64,000 nt of DNA from Pseudoteredinibacter isoporae_A (GTDB lineage: Bacteria > Pseudomonadota > Gammaproteobacteria > Pseudomonadales > Cellvibrionaceae). Under the pieces are notes generated by a model that saw nothing but the letters and a program-made list of their open reading frames with translations, was not told the origin of the DNA and did no database searches. The translations under genes were made by a program, and so were the position numbers. Location of the stretch: assembly GCF_040372805.1 (NCBI RefSeq), contig NZ_BAABWJ010000007.1, positions 62,001 through 126,000 of the forward strand. Direction: 5' to 3'. Below, piece by piece: positions 18,742-26,546 of this stretch. How positions within the stretch are numbered: position 1 is the stretch's first letter; every line of letters begins with the position of its first letter.

Positions 18742-19452
18742 TCAGTTATCAACGCTCAGCGCCGCAATACTGGCGTCTGTTCTTAGGGGTGCCACATTTC
18801 GCTCTGGCGCCAGGGTATACAAATTCAAACTCATGGATGCTCTTGGATACGCCGTCAACTGGTATTCCAAAGAAGACCAAAAGATCGGCCATTCACTTTG
18901 CTCCAACTTGGCCAGAAAAGTGGCAAGCGAAAGATAGTCACCTTCCAACTCTAAACGCAGACGATGCTTGTCCAGAACGCGACTGCGCTTCTCTTTGCCT
19001 TGGCCCTGCTCAGCTTCTTCACTTTCTTTCGGCAGTTCACGTAAACTGGCCAGACGAATGTCCTGCGCGTTTTCGGCCAGTCCTCGCAATAAATCCATAA
19101 ATTGTCGGCGACTCAACACTTGTTGACGCAATGGCCCTAACTCTCGCTCAAGGCGATTGTTTTTTTCCTGCAGGTGGCGAATCAACACCTCCTGCTCCTG
19201 ATTGCTGCGCGACAACTCACTGCTTGCGAATATGGCCAGTTCCGCTTCGGTTTCGATTTGAGCCTGACGCAGCATTTGCAGATCTGCTTTTGCCTTTTTA
19301 CTTTTGGCGTCCAACCAGGCACCGAGTGTGGCTTCGATCAGCAAGTAGCTCAGTGCCAACACGGCGGCGACAATAAGCAGGCGTTCGCGCTTATTTCGGC
19401 TTTCAAATGACTTTTTCAATGACGCCAGCGAGCTTTGATGGGTGCCCGTCAT
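18742..19452 (-). CDS. mshJ: MSHA biogenesis protein MshJ (PilO-like)
   Basis: A 236-residue protein with one N-terminal transmembrane helix (about 25-46), a long coiled coil (about 50-105) and a C-terminal ferredoxin-like domain. This is the PilO/GspM arrangement. It is part of the inner-membrane alignment complex. Its start overlaps the stop of the PilN-like gene by one base. Confidence 0.87.
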   Translation of the reverse strand: MTGTHQSSLASLKKSFESRNKRERLLIVAAVLALSYLLIEATLGAWLDAKSKKAKADLQMLRQAQIETEAELAIFASSELSRSNQEQEVLIRHLQEKNNRLERELGPLRQQVLSRRQFMDLLRGLAENAQDIRLASLRELPKESEEAEQGQGKEKRSRVLDKHRLRLELEGDYLSLATFLAKLEQSEWPIFWSSLEYQLTAYPRASMSLNLYTLAPERNVAPLRTDASIAALSVDN

Positions 19453-20057
19453 TACTCACCCCCCTCAACCAAACTGCCCATTGCGAAAAGCACCTGATTG
19501 TTTTCATGGTTCATTTGCAGTTCGGTGAATACGGTGTGCTGCAAAGCGACATCGCCCTGAAGACTGCGTAGGTATTCAGGTATGTACTCGGCTTTTTTCG
19601 CCTGACCGGCCAAGCTGAGCTGGCGCTCTTTGCCTTCCAGCAAAATACGTTCAATGCTCACACCAGGTATGGATTTGTTTGCAATTGCAGCCAGCGTTCG
19701 GTAAAAGCCACGGCGTTCTTCACCAACGTTGTGCAAATACAATTGCTGGCTTTCGCGCAATAACGCCAAACGTTCTTTTTCCTGTTGCAGACGCTGTTCA
19801 AGCCGCTGTTTTTCTCCGGCGGGAATGCTGGCTTTCAGTGTTGTCAGATTGTTGTCCAGCTCCTGCTGGCTTAAGCGGGCAAGTGATTGTTCGTGATATT
19901 GCCGCTGTAAAGTGCCCCACTGCCACAGATAAAGCAGCGTCATTACCGCGAACAGCAGTAACAAATAAAGCTGCATATGCCCCCAATCCAAGGGATCTTT
20001 CTTGGGACGAAGACGCGCGGGATATAAATTAATCAGCTGCAGTTGATCACTCATCAT
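19452..20057 (-). CDS. PilN-like MSHA alignment protein
   Basis: A 201-residue protein with a short cytoplasmic N-terminus (QLINLYPARLRPKKDPLDW) that resembles the PilM-binding INLLPWR motif of PilN. A single transmembrane helix covers about 28-46, followed by a coiled coil and a Fimbrial-assembly-type domain. It matches the second MshI-type gene seen in some MSHA operons. It overlaps the PilM-like mshI by four bases and mshJ by one. Confidence 0.82.
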   Translation of the reverse strand: MMSDQLQLINLYPARLRPKKDPLDWGHMQLYLLLLFAVMTLLYLWQWGTLQRQYHEQSLARLSQQELDNNLTTLKASIPAGEKQRLEQRLQQEKERLALLRESQQLYLHNVGEERRGFYRTLAAIANKSIPGVSIERILLEGKERQLSLAGQAKKAEYIPEYLRSLQGDVALQHTVFTELQMNHENNQVLFAMGSLVEGGE

Positions 20058-21028
20058 GCCGCTCCTTTTTCATGGAGGGCTTGCGGTAATTGCAAAGCAC
20101 CGCTGGCCAACAAGCCTCGAAGCGCTCCGCCCGTCGCCAGTAAGGCACTGAACTCGCCTTCGGCCTCGTCCTGATAGGCGAGCCAGGGCGCTTCAAGACG
20201 CAGTAATTCAATCGGTGTATTCAAAGCTTGTTTGAATGTCTCATCCAATTTGGATTCGTGCAGATGCTTTCCGGCAATTCGAATTTTGGCCGGGGGTAAT
20301 TGACCAAGCTGTCGCTCGTAGTAGTCCAGAGTTCGCTGCAGTTCCAACAGCAGCTGATCACTGGGGAGGGGGTCGTCAATCCCAGCCTGATAGGCGAGGT
20401 CAAATTTTCGCGACATAGCCAGCTGCCCCTGGGAGAACATCAACAACTCTCCGCGCCCCGCATGCAGAATGGCCAAGGCTTCACCACGGGGGTGTGCGCC
20501 GCTCATTCGCATTACACTGCCCAAGGCCAATTCGGATATATCCACGCTCTCGAGACGCAGGCCAACTTCCTTCAGTTCCGCGGCAATATCCAGTACCTGC
20601 TGCTGGGGGGTAGCCACGACATTGATCATTGCTTTCCCGGCTTTGGCACTGGATTGGGGTACTTGAAACACATCGACCACAGCGTCCTGTACCGGATAAG
20701 GCAACAAATCCTTGATCTGCCAGCCCATGGCCTGGACCAACTCCTCACCCTTCAGGCCTGGTGATTCCATCGGAAACAATTGGTAATCTTCGTCAGCAAG
20801 AACATAGTGGCAGGGCAAACCTTTCAGCCCCATGGATTTCACCATCAGCTGCAAAGACTTGCGATCATCATTGAGGGAACCACTGCTGACCAGCCAACGA
20901 TAGGAATCGAGCTTCCATCCTTGCTGCTCACACAGGCTCACTTTCGCAATCGCCCAACCTTCAGCATGTTTTACCAAACCTACGGCTGAGGCGCGATTTT
21001 GATTTGCGCGCTTCCACCATGTAGCCAT
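20054..21028 (-). CDS. mshI: MSHA biogenesis protein MshI (PilM-like)
   Basis: About 324 residues from ATG 21028; a TTG at 21040 is an in-frame alternative. This is a cytoplasmic actin-fold protein like PilM, with no membrane segment; features include RASAVGLVKHAEGWAIAKV, MGWQIKDLLPYPVQDAV and the C-terminal LLATGGALRG block. With the PilN-like and MshJ proteins it should form the inner-membrane ring base. It is the first gene of the operon, so the promoter region upstream controls about 18 kb of pilus genes. Confidence 0.87.
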   Translation of the reverse strand: MATWWKRANQNRASAVGLVKHAEGWAIAKVSLCEQQGWKLDSYRWLVSSGSLNDDRKSLQLMVKSMGLKGLPCHYVLADEDYQLFPMESPGLKGEELVQAMGWQIKDLLPYPVQDAVVDVFQVPQSSAKAGKAMINVVATPQQQVLDIAAELKEVGLRLESVDISELALGSVMRMSGAHPRGEALAILHAGRGELLMFSQGQLAMSRKFDLAYQAGIDDPLPSDQLLLELQRTLDYYERQLGQLPPAKIRIAGKHLHESKLDETFKQALNTPIELLRLEAPWLAYQDEAEGEFSALLATGGALRGLLASGALQLPQALHEKGAA

Positions 21029-21045
21029 ACGTTGTCCCAAATATT

Positions 21046-21058
21046 CCTAGTTATTAGG
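21046..21058. promoter_or_regulatory. Palindrome CCTAG-TTA-TTAGG in the mshI leader
   Basis: A near-perfect 13-base palindrome 18 bases upstream of the mshI ATG. It differs by few bases from the palindrome at 21115-21127. It overlaps the probable leader of mshI and could act as a repressor site or affect translation. Confidence 0.4.
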
Positions 21059-21072
21059 ATGTACATTCATTG

Positions 21073-21081
21073 CTTATAACA
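21073..21081 (-). promoter_or_regulatory. Candidate extended -10 of the MSHA operon
   Basis: On the minus strand the sequence reads TG-T-TATAAG, an extended -10 element with one mismatch to TATAAT. The transcript would start near 21066, leaving a leader of about 38 bases before mshI. No good -35 is seen, which fits either an extended -10 promoter or an activator-dependent one. Confidence 0.35.
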
Positions 21082-21114
21082 TCGGACTTTTGGAGATGAT
21101 CTTTAGCCGGTATA

Positions 21115-21127
21115 CCTAAATATTAGG
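21115..21127. promoter_or_regulatory. Palindrome CCTAA-ATA-TTAGG between mshI and trmL
   Basis: A perfect palindrome (5-bp arms, 3-base centre) about 69 bp from the similar one at 21046. Together they flank the candidate mshI -10. It also lies upstream of trmL, so it may influence both divergent genes. The binding protein is unknown. Confidence 0.45.
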
Positions 21128-21195
21128 TGAGAGATTGCAATTTCGCCGGAATAAAGGGGTAGAATGTCGCCTTGATTAACCTATAGCGTCTGAAT

Positions 21196-21687
21196 ATGTT
21201 TGAAATCGTACTCTTTGAACCCGAGATTCCGCCGAATACCGGGAACATTATTCGGCTGGCGGCCAACACAGGTTGCCAGATCCACTTAATTGAGCCACTG
21301 GGTTTTGCAATCGATGACAAGCGATTGCGGCGCGCCGGGCTGGATTACGGGGAATACAAGGACATGAAAGTCCACTCGAATTGGGAGGCTTTTCTAGAAA
21401 GCTCTTGTCCTCAGAGACTGTTTGCGATGACCACCAAAGCCAACAAGGCCCCCAGTGAATGTCAGTTTGCCGAAGGTGATTTTTTTATTTTCGGACCGGA
21501 AACTCGAGGGCTTCCGGACGAAATTCGTTACCATGACGCCATCACAGAGCGTCTACGTCTGCCCATGTGCGCGGGCAGTCGCAGCATGAACCTTTCCAAT
21601 GCCGCGTCAGTACTCGTATACGAAGCCTGGCGTCAATTGGAATTCGCAGGTGCTGTCAGCTGGAACGGTGAACAAGGATCAACATGA
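21196..21687 (+). CDS. trmL: tRNA (cytidine(34)-2'-O)-methyltransferase TrmL
   Basis: A 163-residue SPOUT methyltransferase. It shows the TrmL pattern: EPEIPPNTGNIIRLAANTG at the start, IFGPETRGLP in the middle, and the knot-forming C-terminal segment RLPMCAGSRSMNLSNAASV. It methylates the wobble ribose of tRNA-Leu. The stop overlaps the fldB start by four bases (ATGA), so trmL, fldB and mnmC form a coupled unit. Confidence 0.95.
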   Translation: MFEIVLFEPEIPPNTGNIIRLAANTGCQIHLIEPLGFAIDDKRLRRAGLDYGEYKDMKVHSNWEAFLESSCPQRLFAMTTKANKAPSECQFAEGDFFIFGPETRGLPDEIRYHDAITERLRLPMCAGSRSMNLSNAASVLVYEAWRQLEFAGAVSWNGEQGST

Positions 21688-22214
21688 GTATTGAAATCGC
21701 ATTATTTTATGGCAGCTCAACCTGCTATACCGAAATTGCTGCCGAAAAAATTCAAAAGGAATTAGAAGACAAGCACCAAGCCACCGTGAACCTGTTTAAT
21801 ATTGCCGATGAGGACATAGGCCAGGCACAGCACTACGACTTGTTATTGTTTGGCATTCCCACCTGGGACTACGGCGAGTTACAAGAAGACTGGGAAGACA
21901 GCTGGGATGCAATAGACGACATTCACTTTGCTGGAAAAAAAGTCGCGATTTTCGGGCTGGGCGATCAAGTGGGTTATCCCGAATGGTTTTTGGATGCCAT
22001 GGGCTATCTGCACGACAAGGTTGCAGCACTCGGCGCCAAAATGTGCGGCTACTGGCCAAACCAGGGCTATCAGTTTGAAGCGTCTACCGCCTTGAATGAC
22101 GATAAAACTTTGTTCAATGGTTTGGCGCTGGATGAAGAAAACGAATTCGACTTGAGCGAAGAACGCATTGCCAAGTGGTGCCAGCAAATCATGAGAGAAT
22201 TTCAAGCGGCATGA
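21684..22214 (+). CDS. fldB: Flavodoxin FldB
   Basis: A 176-residue long-chain flavodoxin. The FMN phosphate loop is FYGSSTCYTE, and GIPTWDYGELQEDWE and FGLGDQVGYPEWFLDA are the other FMN-contacting loops. Length and sequence closely follow E. coli FldB, including the SSTCYTE variant of the loop. It is a low-potential electron carrier. It overlaps trmL upstream and mnmC downstream. Confidence 0.92.
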   Translation: MSIEIALFYGSSTCYTEIAAEKIQKELEDKHQATVNLFNIADEDIGQAQHYDLLLFGIPTWDYGELQEDWEDSWDAIDDIHFAGKKVAIFGLGDQVGYPEWFLDAMGYLHDKVAALGAKMCGYWPNQGYQFEASTALNDDKTLFNGLALDEENEFDLSEERIAKWCQQIMREFQAA

Positions 22215-24325
22215 ATCAGGAACCTTCTTCCGAATCTGAACAACAGGTGGCGGATATCCAATGGACGGAAGATCAGCTGCCTATTTGTCAGCGATTCGAT
22301 GATGTCTATTTTTCAAGTGACGATGGTCTGGAAGAAACCCTATATAATTTCATCCGCCCCAATCGACTTGCCGAGCGCTTTAGCGCTCTGGACGAACGTG
22401 CGATATTTCGAGTGGCGGAAACTGGCTTTGGAACCGGCTTGAGTTTTCTCGCGTGCTGGAAAACCTGGAAAGAGAGTAACACTGACGCTTATCTTGAATT
22501 TTACAGCGTTGAAAAATTCCCACTCAATCGCGATCAACTGCAAAAAGCACTGGCACCCTGGGCGGAAGTATCCGAACTGGCCAAGGCATTATGGGAGCAA
22601 TACCCCAGTCTTCCAGCAGCCGGCTGGCACTGTCTTGAATTTGGCCACTGCCGATTGCATTTATATATCGGTGACGTACTTGATGGCCTCATGGCATTGA
22701 GACGCACAGCTTATCCTCGATTCCTTGAGCACAACCGCCAAATCGACGCCTGGTTTTTAGACGGATTTGCGCCGGTTAAAAATCCCGATATGTGGCGTGA
22801 AGACGTTCTACACTGTGTCGCCCAACTGACAAAACAGCACGCTACATTAGCGACCTTTACCGCAGCTTCATTTGTGCGTCGAAACCTACAGGCATTAGGT
22901 TTTGAGATACAAAAAGCTTCAGGCTATGGCCTTAAACGTGAGCGAATGGAAGGTCGATTTATCGGATTACCCCAGGAAGAAAAAAGCTGGCCAAGCTCGG
23001 TCTTTAACAGTAGCGATGGGGCACCTTGGGACTTCCATATTCCTTCCACTCAGGCACAACACTCGGTTGGTATTATCGGTGGTGGTATCGCCGCCAGCTG
23101 TCTGGCGCGCACACTGGCCGAATCGGGTTTTCACGTTACCCTATTGGAACGCCATAAGGCATTGGCACAGGAAGGCTCTGGGAACCCGCAGGGGGTCCTG
23201 TACGCAAAACTGTCGCACCGCCCAGAGACACTCAGCCAATTCAACCTCCACAGTTTACTTTACGCCCAGCGTTTCTACCGAACATTACTGGCGAATAATA
23301 CGGAGGCAACAAAAACTAACGATATCCAATTCGACGCGGAACTGTGCGGTGTTGTACAACTGGCGCACAGCGAAAAACAGTCTGCCCAGCAAGGCCAACT
23401 GCTTGAGTATTTGGCACAGTTCGGCCCCACTGAACCGTTTGTTCAGCGATTGTCGGCTGAAGCGCTCACTCAACGCTGCGGCGTTGAGATAGATAAACCC
23501 GGTTTGTATTTTCCGGATGCGGGTTGGTTGAATCCCGCCAGCGCCTGCGAAGTGCTTTGTCGTCACAGCAATATCGATGTTCGCTATGAACAGGATGTAG
23601 ATCGCCTCGAGCGAGACGGCCATCAATGGCAATGCCTGGATAGCGCAGGAAGATTGCTGCACTGCAGCGATATTTTGGTGATCGCCAACGCCAATGAGGC
23701 CAGACGCTTTGAACAAAGTGCCGAACTTCCCTTAAAACCCGTAAGAGGTCAGGTCAGTTACCTCGATGCAAACAACGCCAGTAAACAACTGCAAGCCGTG
23801 ATTTGTGGTCAAGGTTATATTGCCCCCGCCAGAGACGGTCAACATTGTCTCGGTGCCAGCTTTACTCTTCACGACTCTTCGCTGGAACTCAAGATTGATG
23901 AACAGCAATCCAATTTTCAGCATCTTGAGAGCGACTGTCCCAGCCTGCATAGCGCATTGAACGCCGGAGCGGAACAAGACCTGCGCGGACGTGTAGCCTT
24001 GCGCTGCACCAGCCCCGACTATATGCCGTTGCTGGGGCCTGTCCCCGACATTCCCGCAATGCAGGAACGTTTCAGCCTGCTCGCGCGCAATGCCAAAGCG
24101 ACGATTCCTCTTCCCGGTTGTTATCACGATGGCCTGTATATCAGTGTCGCCTATGGTTCTCGTGGTCTTTGCTACGCGCCGCTGGCCGCAGCTGAGCTGT
24201 TGAGTCAAATCCAGCAGGGCCCAAGCCCCCTTGGGGCCTGCCTGCGTAAAGCCCTGAACCCGGCTCGTTTCACTATCCGTGATATGATTCGGCGTAAAAG
24301 TCACAAAGCGATGGTCAAAGCCTGA
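22211..24325 (+). CDS. mnmC: Bifunctional tRNA wobble-uridine modification protein MnmC
   Basis: About 704 residues from ATG 22211, which overlaps the fldB stop as ATGA; a GTG-like extension to 22175 is not needed. The N-terminal methyltransferase domain (about 1-245) has VAETGFGTGLSFL and DAWFLDGFAPVKNPDMW. The C-terminal FAD oxidoreductase (about 275-690) has GIIGGGIAASCLAR and GSGNPQGVLYAKL. MnmC converts cmnm5(s2)U to nm5 and then mnm5(s2)U at tRNA position 34, acting after MnmEG. Confidence 0.95.
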   Translation: MNQEPSSESEQQVADIQWTEDQLPICQRFDDVYFSSDDGLEETLYNFIRPNRLAERFSALDERAIFRVAETGFGTGLSFLACWKTWKESNTDAYLEFYSVEKFPLNRDQLQKALAPWAEVSELAKALWEQYPSLPAAGWHCLEFGHCRLHLYIGDVLDGLMALRRTAYPRFLEHNRQIDAWFLDGFAPVKNPDMWREDVLHCVAQLTKQHATLATFTAASFVRRNLQALGFEIQKASGYGLKRERMEGRFIGLPQEEKSWPSSVFNSSDGAPWDFHIPSTQAQHSVGIIGGGIAASCLARTLAESGFHVTLLERHKALAQEGSGNPQGVLYAKLSHRPETLSQFNLHSLLYAQRFYRTLLANNTEATKTNDIQFDAELCGVVQLAHSEKQSAQQGQLLEYLAQFGPTEPFVQRLSAEALTQRCGVEIDKPGLYFPDAGWLNPASACEVLCRHSNIDVRYEQDVDRLERDGHQWQCLDSAGRLLHCSDILVIANANEARRFEQSAELPLKPVRGQVSYLDANNASKQLQAVICGQGYIAPARDGQHCLGASFTLHDSSLELKIDEQQSNFQHLESDCPSLHSALNAGAEQDLRGRVALRCTSPDYMPLLGPVPDIPAMQERFSLLARNAKATIPLPGCYHDGLYISVAYGSRGLCYAPLAAAELLSQIQQGPSPLGACLRKALNPARFTIRDMIRRKSHKAMVKA

Positions 24326-24347
24326 GTTATTAACAGAGATTTTCATT

Positions 24348-25175
24348 TTGCGAATGCCCAATACCGCCTCTCGAATCCTGCTCAGCTTCATTGCCGTGCT
24401 GCTCTGCTGCAGCTCGCCTCTATTTGCCGACACGAACTTGCCAAGTCCCACCACTCTGAGCTACGACATACTCAAAGAAGAAACGCACGATAGCCGAAGC
24501 TTTACCCAGGGCTGGGAAATTGCCGAGGGTTTTATTTATGAAAGCAGCGGCGGTTATGGGCGATCTTTTATTCGTAAAAGCAGCTACCCTGAACACACCA
24601 CTCAACTGGAAAAGCGCCTCCCCCCCAACTGGTTTGCTGAGGGCCTCACTGTCATCGATGATCGTCTTTATTTGCTCAGTTGGCGTCAACAAAAAGGATT
24701 GTTACTCGACACCAAGGAACTCAAACCTCTGGCGCAGTTTCACTATGCGGGCGAAGGTTGGGGTATCTGTCATATGGACGACAAAATCTATATGAGCAAT
24801 GGCAGTGGCAATTTACAAATATTCAACACTCGTTTTCAAAAACAAGGCGAGCTGACTTTACCTGCGAACAACCAGGGACGCCCCTGGAACAGGCTCAACG
24901 AACTTGAGTGTGCCAAAGGATTGATTTGGGCTAACATCTGGCAGGAAAAGCGAGTGATTGCAATTGATCCACACAGCGCTGACGTTAAATATCAGCTGGA
25001 CCTGAGTGCACTGGGCTCAGCAATGAGCAGTTCCGATGCCGTGCTCAATGGCATTGCCTTCGATGATCAGGCGGACGCTTTCTGGTTTACCGGGAAGCTT
25101 TGGCCGACACGTTATCTGCTGCGCCTGAATCTGCCTCGGGAAACGACTCCGTCAGCTCAAACAGCTGATCAATGA
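24348..25175 (+). CDS. Exported glutaminyl-peptide cyclotransferase
   Basis: A 275-residue protein with a signal peptide (core LLSFIAVLLCC, cleavage near LFA|DT). It has the bacterial/plant-type glutamine cyclotransferase beta-propeller pattern: SRSFTQGWEIAEGFIYESSG, WFAEGLTVIDDRLYLLSWR and NELECAKGLIWANIWQ. It should form N-terminal pyroglutamate on periplasmic or secreted proteins. The TTG at 24348 or the ATG at 24354 could start it. Its last 29 codons overlap antisense the end of the diguanylate cyclase gene. Confidence 0.87.
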   Translation: MRMPNTASRILLSFIAVLLCCSSPLFADTNLPSPTTLSYDILKEETHDSRSFTQGWEIAEGFIYESSGGYGRSFIRKSSYPEHTTQLEKRLPPNWFAEGLTVIDDRLYLLSWRQQKGLLLDTKELKPLAQFHYAGEGWGICHMDDKIYMSNGSGNLQIFNTRFQKQGELTLPANNQGRPWNRLNELECAKGLIWANIWQEKRVIAIDPHSADVKYQLDLSALGSAMSSSDAVLNGIAFDDQADAFWFTGKLWPTRYLLRLNLPRETTPSAQTADQ

Positions 25176-26415
25176 CTTGGTTTCGACCGCCGCGCTTTGC
25201 TTCGTACATCACTTCGTCGGCGGCGGCCAGCAGGCCATGGCCCACCAATTGCAGGTCACACCGCCCTTCCTGAGTCGGGCACCAAGTAGCCAAGCCGATC
25301 GATACGGTCGGCTGGACTTTTTGCGCACCGCAGACATCAATCGCCATTTTTTCCACAGCCGAACGTATGCGCTCAGCCAGACTGACCGCATTGCTTTGCG
25401 GACAACGTGGCGCCAGAACAACAAATTCCTCACCACCATAGCGGGCCAGGAAGTCGGTTTTACGCAGCTGTAGAGAAACTTCATAGGCGAGATGTTTAAG
25501 CACCAGGTCTCCCGCCTGGTGGCCGTATTGGTCGTTGATCTGTTTAAAGTGATCCACATCCACAAACATACAGCTGAGAGGTTCCTGATTACGCTGAGCT
25601 CGCTCCAACTCTCGCTCCAACTCGCCTTCGAAGCTGCGGCGGTTATTCACCTGGGTGAGCATATCCACCTTGCCCTGGCGACTCAGATGCTCGCGACCGA
25701 TGCAGTTTTCCAAACAGACCGACACAATGGACGCCAGGCGAGACAAAAAATCCGTGGCCATGTCTGGCTGAAACCGCTCATTGGAATCACTGGCAAAATG
25801 CAGGCTACCCACCAACTTGTCCTGTCGGAGCAAAGGCATACACGCGGTAGACACCACTTGCCCCGCGCCAGGGAAAATGCGCCCGGCGGTCAACACGTCC
25901 ATTTCACCCAGACTGACCTCGGGGGTTTGTGGATACAGAGTATTCAGAAAGTCAGCGCCATTGCGCATTTGCAAAGAGGAACCGTAATCATTTAAGTCCA
26001 GCAGTTCCATCAGCTCGCGTACCGAATAATCGGAATCGATAATCACCACACTGACGGCCGACAACGAGAAATGACGCTGGGCTTCGATTAACAACAGGTT
26101 GAGAAGATCGCGCAGGCACTGACAGCCCAACAGCTTAAATTCAAAAGCATGAAAGTGCTGTTGAATGCTGTGGTTTTGTTCAATGCGTCGCAATAACAAT
26201 TTTACGGTGCTCTGCAGACGCTTGTTTTCCTGCTCTATATCCATAGCCGCTACCGAGAGTAAACCGGGGTCGCCATATGCCCCGGTAGGCAAGCTCTTGA
26301 CCCTGAGCGGGTCACCCGCATTGTGCTTATCGACAGTACAGAACAATTCTTCAAACAAATCCTCCGAGCCGAAGGACAAACCGATCAAAGGTCGATTTAC
26401 CGCGAGCCCCCACAC
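25087..26415 (-). CDS. Diguanylate cyclase with DUF484/GAF-like sensor domain
   Basis: Up to 442 residues. A coiled coil plus DUF484/GAF-like domain spans about 60-240. The GGDEF domain covers about 248-415, with an intact active site GGEEF at 327-331 and an RxxD inhibitory I-site (RKTD, 318-321) five residues upstream. No membrane segment is present, so it is cytoplasmic. It should make c-di-GMP, the ligand expected for MshE in this window. The 5' end is uncertain: GTG at 26415 is the longest start, and ATG at 26244 would still keep the whole sensor domain. Confidence 0.85.
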   Translation of the reverse strand: MWGLAVNRPLIGLSFGSEDLFEELFCTVDKHNAGDPLRVKSLPTGAYGDPGLLSVAAMDIEQENKRLQSTVKLLLRRIEQNHSIQQHFHAFEFKLLGCQCLRDLLNLLLIEAQRHFSLSAVSVVIIDSDYSVRELMELLDLNDYGSSLQMRNGADFLNTLYPQTPEVSLGEMDVLTAGRIFPGAGQVVSTACMPLLRQDKLVGSLHFASDSNERFQPDMATDFLSRLASIVSVCLENCIGREHLSRQGKVDMLTQVNNRRSFEGELERELERAQRNQEPLSCMFVDVDHFKQINDQYGHQAGDLVLKHLAYEVSLQLRKTDFLARYGGEEFVVLAPRCPQSNAVSLAERIRSAVEKMAIDVCGAQKVQPTVSIGLATWCPTQEGRCDLQLVGHGLLAAADEVMYEAKRGGRNQVIDQLFELTESFPEADSGAADNVSAKASR

Positions 26416-26546
26416 ATTAGGCGCCAGAAATAAAGTTAGCCATTACTAACTCAAAGAGCTGAATTCGCGTCAATCTGAGTGATGAAAATCTAGCCAGCTT
26501 GCCGTACAATGCGCGCCCGAATTAACCCATACAGATATAAGGCTTT

